Positions 60,403 through 64,000 of a stretch of DNA of 64,000 nucleotides are shown piece by piece; within the stretch, counting starts at the first letter, position 1; every line of letters begins with the position of its first letter. Source of the stretch: Bhargavaea massiliensis (GTDB taxonomy: Bacteria; Bacillota; Bacilli; Bacillales_A; Planococcaceae); the NCBI RefSeq assembly GCF_018390575.1, contig NZ_JAHBCJ010000003.1, positions 1-64,000 on the forward strand, written 5' to 3'. The notes beneath the pieces are model-generated. The model saw nothing but the letters and a program-made list of their open reading frames with translations. It made no database searches and was not told where the DNA came from. The position numbers were made by a program, and so were the translations under genes.

Positions 60403-62338
60403 CCTCGTTCTCCGCAGCATGCGGAAAAACCTGAAGCATTATTATTTGTACTTTTTTGCGCTGATTTTCGGCGTCACGCTGTTTTTCATCTTCTCAACAC
60501 TCCAGCATGATTCGGCCGTCGTGGAACAGACCGACCTGTCGGCGAAGATGGCGTCCGGTTTTCAGGCGGCGACCGTTCTGCTGTTCGCTATCCTCATCAT
60601 CTTTGTGACCTACGCGAATGACCTGTTCCTGAAGCGGCGGAGCCGGGAGATCGGGCTTTATCAGCTGGTCGGCCTGACAAAAGGTGCGGTGTCACGCCTT
60701 CTGATCATAGAAAATATTCTTCTCGGGGCCGGGGCATTCATCATCGGGATCGGAGCGGGGCTTCTTGTCTCGCGGCTGTTCCTGCTTCTGCTCATGAAGC
60801 TCGTCGGTTATGAAGGGTTCGTCAATCTGTCGTTCAGCGGAGCGGCGTTTCTCCAGACGGCTGCCGTGTTCGCTGTCCTGATCGTCATCACGTCATCCCG
60901 CATGTTCTGGAAAGTCCGCCGCTCGCAGCTGATCGATCTGTTCAATGATGATAAAAAGGATGAACATCCAAAGCAGCCGAAGCCGATCCTGTCGTCTCTT
61001 CTCGGAATCCTGGGCGTTGCGATGATCGCCACCGGATACTGGTTCGCGAACTCACATTATATGATGAACATGTTTTTGTTCCTCAACATGCTGCTCGTCC
61101 TCGCGCTCGTCATTGCCGGCACGTATCTCGTGTTCCGTGTGACGATCGGCTGGCTGATGACGCTGGTCAGAAAGCAGAAGAACGGACACATCGGCCTTGC
61201 CGGTGCATTGTCCACCGCACCGCTCATGCACCGGATGAAGGCCAATGCAAAGTCGCTCACCGTCATTACGACGTTGTCCGCCATGACACTTGCCATGGCA
61301 GGATTTGCCTACTCGATGTATTACTCGACCGAGCAGGAAACGCGCGTAAGGGTTCCGCATGACTTTCTGATTGACGAAGTAGGAGAGGGCAACGAAGGGA
61401 CTTCTGCGGAAACGGCCGAACAGTTTGCGGAAGACCTGGATGAAGCGGGGATCGGGTACACCCGGCAGCCTATCACTTACCTGGATCTGACCGCTTCTAT
61501 GAGCGGGGATCATCTCCCGGATCTCCTCAATTGGGAAGAAAACACGGTCACCACGCTCATCTTTAACACCCGGGAGCTGAAAGCAGCGGGGCTCGACATC
61601 GAGGAGCCTGCAACAGGAGAGGCAATGATGCATGACTCCGGGATTTCCTGGCTGCTGACCGACGAAGTCTTTCCGTTTGAGGCTTCTGTCGCTACAGGAC
61701 AGACGACCGAAAAGCTGAAAGTAATTTCCCTCGGCGAACAGGAAGTGGCAAGCGGTTATGCGGGGGTCTATACTCAGCTGACTGTCAGCGGGGAGACTTT
61801 TGACCGAATCAAGGCGGCTACTCCGGCTGAGTCACAACGCCCGCTTGTCGCCTTTAACCTGGACGACAAGGAAGACCTGGCCGAAGCCTCTTCCATCTTT
61901 AAGTCATACAGAGAAGAGATGACTCTCGATTTTTATTCTTCCTATAAGGAATCATTGGCGTACAACGGCATCATGATCTTCATCACCGGCTTCCTCGGTC
62001 TCGCATTCCTTGTCTCGACCGGCAGTATCCTTTACTTTAAGCAGATGAGTGAAGCCGAACAGGAAAAGAGGAGCTACACGACGCTCCGCCAGCTCGGATT
62101 CAAGACGGGCGAAATCATGAAGGGCATCCGGCGCAAGCAGGCGTTCGTCTTCGGACTCCCCCTCCTGATGGGCCTGGTCCACTCGGTGTTCGCCATCAAA
62201 TCCGTGTCGTTTATGTTTACGTCAACTGACATTACCCTGCCGGTGACCTTCGCCATGATCGCGTATGTCCTGATCTACCTGGTGTTTGCCGTCCTCACCG
62301 TCGGTTACTACAGGAAGACAGTGAACGCGGCACTTTAA
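60389..62338 (+). CDS. BceB-type ABC transporter permease
   Basis: 649 residues with ten helices: one at the N-terminus ([19 protein letters not shown]), three in the first FtsX unit, two to three more, then a large extracellular domain between about 320 and 530 (the sensing loop of Bce-type permeases), and three C-terminal helices. [11 protein letters not shown] and [33 protein letters not shown] are the class signature. I chose TTG 60389 ([13 protein letters not shown]) rather than GTG 60380; the RBS is GGGGGTGA. Probably expels or releases cell-wall antibiotics such as bacitracin. Confidence 0.88.
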   Translation: MTLVDLVLRSMRKNLKHYYLYFFALIFGVTLFFIFSTLQHDSAVVEQTDLSAKMASGFQAATVLLFAILIIFVTYANDLFLKRRSREIGLYQLVGLTKGAVSRLLIIENILLGAGAFIIGIGAGLLVSRLFLLLLMKLVGYEGFVNLSFSGAAFLQTAAVFAVLIVITSSRMFWKVRRSQLIDLFNDDKKDEHPKQPKPILSSLLGILGVAMIATGYWFANSHYMMNMFLFLNMLLVLALVIAGTYLVFRVTIGWLMTLVRKQKNGHIGLAGALSTAPLMHRMKANAKSLTVITTLSAMTLAMAGFAYSMYYSTEQETRVRVPHDFLIDEVGEGNEGTSAETAEQFAEDLDEAGIGYTRQPITYLDLTASMSGDHLPDLLNWEENTVTTLIFNTRELKAAGLDIEEPATGEAMMHDSGISWLLTDEVFPFEASVATGQTTEKLKVISLGEQEVASGYAGVYTQLTVSGETFDRIKAATPAESQRPLVAFNLDDKEDLAEASSIFKSYREEMTLDFYSSYKESLAYNGIMIFITGFLGLAFLVSTGSILYFKQMSEAEQEKRSYTTLRQLGFKTGEIMKGIRRKQAFVFGLPLLMGLVHSVFAIKSVSFMFTSTDITLPVTFAMIAYVLIYLVFAVLTVGYYRKTVNAAL

Positions 62339-62342
62339 ATGA

Positions 62343-62376
62343 AACGCCCTTTCCCGACGAGGAAAGGGCGTTTTCG
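62343..62376 (+). terminator. Rho-independent terminator
   Basis: AACGCCCTTTC, loop, GAAAGGGCGTTTTC, after the BceB-type gene. Confidence 0.9.
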
Positions 62377-62481
62377 ACATTTCCCGGGAAATAAAGTCGG
62401 AAATTGTCCGGATTTTGGTGTCTTTACACCTGTAAACAAAGAGGGTAAGATGAAGCTAATATAATCCGGGAGGCATGCATC

Positions 62482-63816
62482 ATGGGCAAAGGAATGGTTC
62501 TGGGGACGATGATTCATGGAGCGGGGGAGCGGCGGACGGACTGGCGGCATCCGGCGATTCCGTCTGATGCGAGTGTCAATTTTAATTTCTATAAGGACCA
62601 GGCACTCGTGTCGGAGCGCGGGAAATTCGACTTTGTCTTTGTCGCGGATGCGATGTATATCACGCCGCAGTCCACTCCGCACTACTTGAACCGGTTTGAG
62701 CCGCTTACCATTTTATCCGCGCTTGCGCCGGTCACTTCAAACATTGGGCTTGTCGCAACCGTTTCTTCCACGTACAGCGAACCTTACGCCTTTGCCCGGC
62801 AGCTCGCCTCGCTCGACATGCTGAGCGGCGGGCGCGCAGGATGGAACGCCGTCACATCCGGACTCGGCGGAACCGCGTTGAACTTCGGACACCGGAGGGA
62901 CATGCACCCGGAGCATCACATCCGCTACCGCATGGCCGCCGAATTTACGGAAGTGGTCCGGAAACTGTGGGATTCGTGGGAGGACGACGCGTTTGTCCGG
63001 GACAAGAAAAGCGGCGTCTTCTTCGACCCGGAGAAGTTGCATGAGCCGGAACATGACGGCGAATTCTTCTCGGTTAAAGGCGCGCTCAATATCGCCCGGT
63101 CGCCGCAGGGCCAGCCTGTCATCTTCCAGGCCGGCAAGTCGGAGGACGGACGCCGGTTCGCGGCGGAAACCGCGGACGTCGTATTCGCCATCGACGGGGA
63201 GATCGGCGCGGCCTGCGAATACTATGCCGATATGAAAAAGCCGGCTGCAAGCGCCGGCCGGAATCCGGACGAGCTGCTCGTCATCCAGGGCATCAGCCCG
63301 ATAGTCGCGGAAACCGAGGAAGAAGCGTTCCGCATCCGTGAAGAACTGACTGCCACCGTCTCACTTGAGGAGGCGCTGGCTGACCTCGGCCGCCACTTTG
63401 ACCATCATGACTTCACCCAATACGACCCGGACGCGCCGTTTCCGGATTTGAACGGCCTGGGCGCGAACGGGTTCCAGAGTGATACCGAGCGCATCATCCG
63501 GGGCGCCCGCCGTGACGGTCTCACCCTGAGGGAAGCGGCGATGCGCGAAGCCGCTCCGAAAACCCCATTCATCGGCACCCCGGAACAAGTGGCCGGCCGG
63601 ATCGAAGAATGGTATCGGTGCGGTGCGGCAGACGGCTTTATGCTGATCGCCAATCTTCCCGGACTTCTCGAGAGCTTCGTGGACGGCGTCGTCCCGATCC
63701 TTAAGGAGCGCGGACTGTTCCGGGGCGAGTACGAGGGCGTGACCTTGCGCGATCACCTCGGGTTGCCGTTCAAGGAAAACCGCTATGCACGGGTGAAGGA
63801 GGCAAGCCTCGTCTGA
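62482..63816 (+). CDS. LLM-class flavin monooxygenase (NtaA/SnaA/DszA type)
   Basis: 444-residue luciferase-like monooxygenase of the NtaA/SnaA/SoxA/DszA subgroup, normal length. Family signatures: FDFVFVADAMYITPQ, EPLTILSALAPVTSNIGLVATVSSTYSEPYAFARQLASLDMLSGGRAGWNAVTS, HRYRMAAEFTEVVRKLWDSWEDDA and PVIFQAGKSEDGRRFAAETADVVFA. It uses FMNH2 supplied by a reductase (not in the window) and oxygen to cleave C-N or C-S bonds of unknown substrate. RBS GGGAGG. Single gene, with a riboswitch-bearing leader beyond it. Confidence 0.92.
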   Translation: MGKGMVLGTMIHGAGERRTDWRHPAIPSDASVNFNFYKDQALVSERGKFDFVFVADAMYITPQSTPHYLNRFEPLTILSALAPVTSNIGLVATVSSTYSEPYAFARQLASLDMLSGGRAGWNAVTSGLGGTALNFGHRRDMHPEHHIRYRMAAEFTEVVRKLWDSWEDDAFVRDKKSGVFFDPEKLHEPEHDGEFFSVKGALNIARSPQGQPVIFQAGKSEDGRRFAAETADVVFAIDGEIGAACEYYADMKKPAASAGRNPDELLVIQGISPIVAETEEEAFRIREELTATVSLEEALADLGRHFDHHDFTQYDPDAPFPDLNGLGANGFQSDTERIIRGARRDGLTLREAAMREAAPKTPFIGTPEQVAGRIEEWYRCGAADGFMLIANLPGLLESFVDGVVPILKERGLFRGEYEGVTLRDHLGLPFKENRYARVKEASLV

Positions 63817-63837
63817 AGGCTGGCCCAAGCCCGAGAG

Positions 63838-63865
63838 TTGCCGACCGTCGCCTATTTGCTATAAT
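63838..63865 (+). promoter_or_regulatory. Sigma-A promoter before the riboswitch
   Basis: TTGCCG, 16-base spacer, TATAAT; about 25-30 bases ahead of the riboswitch core. Confidence 0.7.
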
Positions 63866-63889
63866 GGACTCAACCTCATACGAATATGT

Positions 63890-63985
63890 CCCCTAGGGTT
63901 CCGCGGCGCCAAGCGCGCCGGCCTGGTCCGAGAGGGGGCTCACGGCCCCGTTGCCGTGCCACGGAAGGACAAAAGCCTGGGAGAT
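63890..63985 (+). ncRNA. ykkC-class (guanidine-I type) riboswitch
   Basis: All conserved blocks of the ykkC aptamer are present in order: CTAGGGTTCC (63893-63902), GGCCTGGTCCGAGAG (63920-63934), and ACGGAAGGACAAAAGCC then TGGGAGA (63961-63984). The class I form binds guanidine and controls exporters or urea carboxylases; the rarer subtype 2 forms bind ppGpp, PRPP or nucleotides and cannot be ruled out by eye. The GC-rich stem at 63902-63921 is intact. The start of another hairpin (TGCTG...CAGCA) is at the window end; the controlled gene lies outside. Confidence 0.9.
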
Positions 63986-64000
63986 GCTGTCGGATCAGCA

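Overview
The window looks like a chromosomal segment of a GC-rich, spore-forming member of the Bacillales, most likely Planococcaceae-like (a Bhargavaea-type organism is my guess, not shown). Support: Gram-positive RBSs (AGGAGG class), sigma-A promoters, LiaFSR and BceRSAB systems, LPXTG-type surface proteins with a class D sortase, a YyaC sporulation protein, a RocB-like peptidase, and many rho-independent terminators. There are no rRNA or tRNA genes and no intact mobile element. Two stretches are AT-richer than the rest: about 10.19-10.6 kb and the first surface-protein gene at 35.5-38.3 kb.

Layout. 0.06-3.9 kb (minus strand): envelope-stress block with a small LiaI-like membrane protein, LiaH/PspA, LiaF, LiaS and LiaR. 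4.1-10.2 kb: fatty-acid or branched-acid catabolism (thiolase, SDR, acyl-CoA dehydrogenase, AMACR-like class III CoA-transferase, acyl-CoA ligase). 10.2-13.5 kb: an AT-rich orphan gene, a YfcC transporter and an M20 amidohydrolase. 13.6-16.5 kb: DUF4139 protein, DedA, UppP. 16.7-20.4 kb: NERD protein and two secreted M14 carboxypeptidases. 20.7-31 kb: an AbgT transporter, an IclR regulator with two matching operators, and a likely arginine-derivative catabolic operon (amidinotransferase/deiminase-fold enzyme, RocB-like M20, DDAH, APC permease, YfcC transporter, M20 deacylase), ending in the 3' remnant of a second permease gene. 31.2-35.5 kb: PhnA-like protein, MBL hydrolase, an OmpR-type two-component pair and a PepSY protein. 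35.9-42.6 kb: two LPKTA surface proteins, a PepSY protein, a group II intron fragment and a class D sortase. 42.6-45.4 kb: three copies of an unexplained hairpin/short-ORF element around a DoxX gene, then a BceRS-like pair. 45.4-47.2 kb: YyaC and an AbrB-family membrane protein. 47.5-56.8 kb: a ROK-regulated module (secreted PIG-L deacetylase, ROK repressor, ABC importer, ArgH-like lyase). 56.9-58.7 kb: thiosulfate importer TsuA with TusA, and a tiny membrane protein. 58.9-63.8 kb: a VOC protein, a BceAB-like ABC transporter and an LLM flavin monooxygenase. The window closes with a ykkC/guanidine-I type riboswitch whose gene lies outside.

The strongest unexplained signals are two. First, six intergenic arrays of exactly or nearly 21-bp tandem repeats (6.1, 8.4, 16.6, 44.3, 58.8 and 59.4 kb); several share a degenerate core resembling TGTCNCGAT. 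Second, a roughly 90-nt element present three times between 42.6 and 43.5 kb, with covarying hairpins and a conserved micro-ORF (GLVIGYP), the third copy running in frame into the response-regulator gene. All coordinates and motifs were read by eye; no database search was run.
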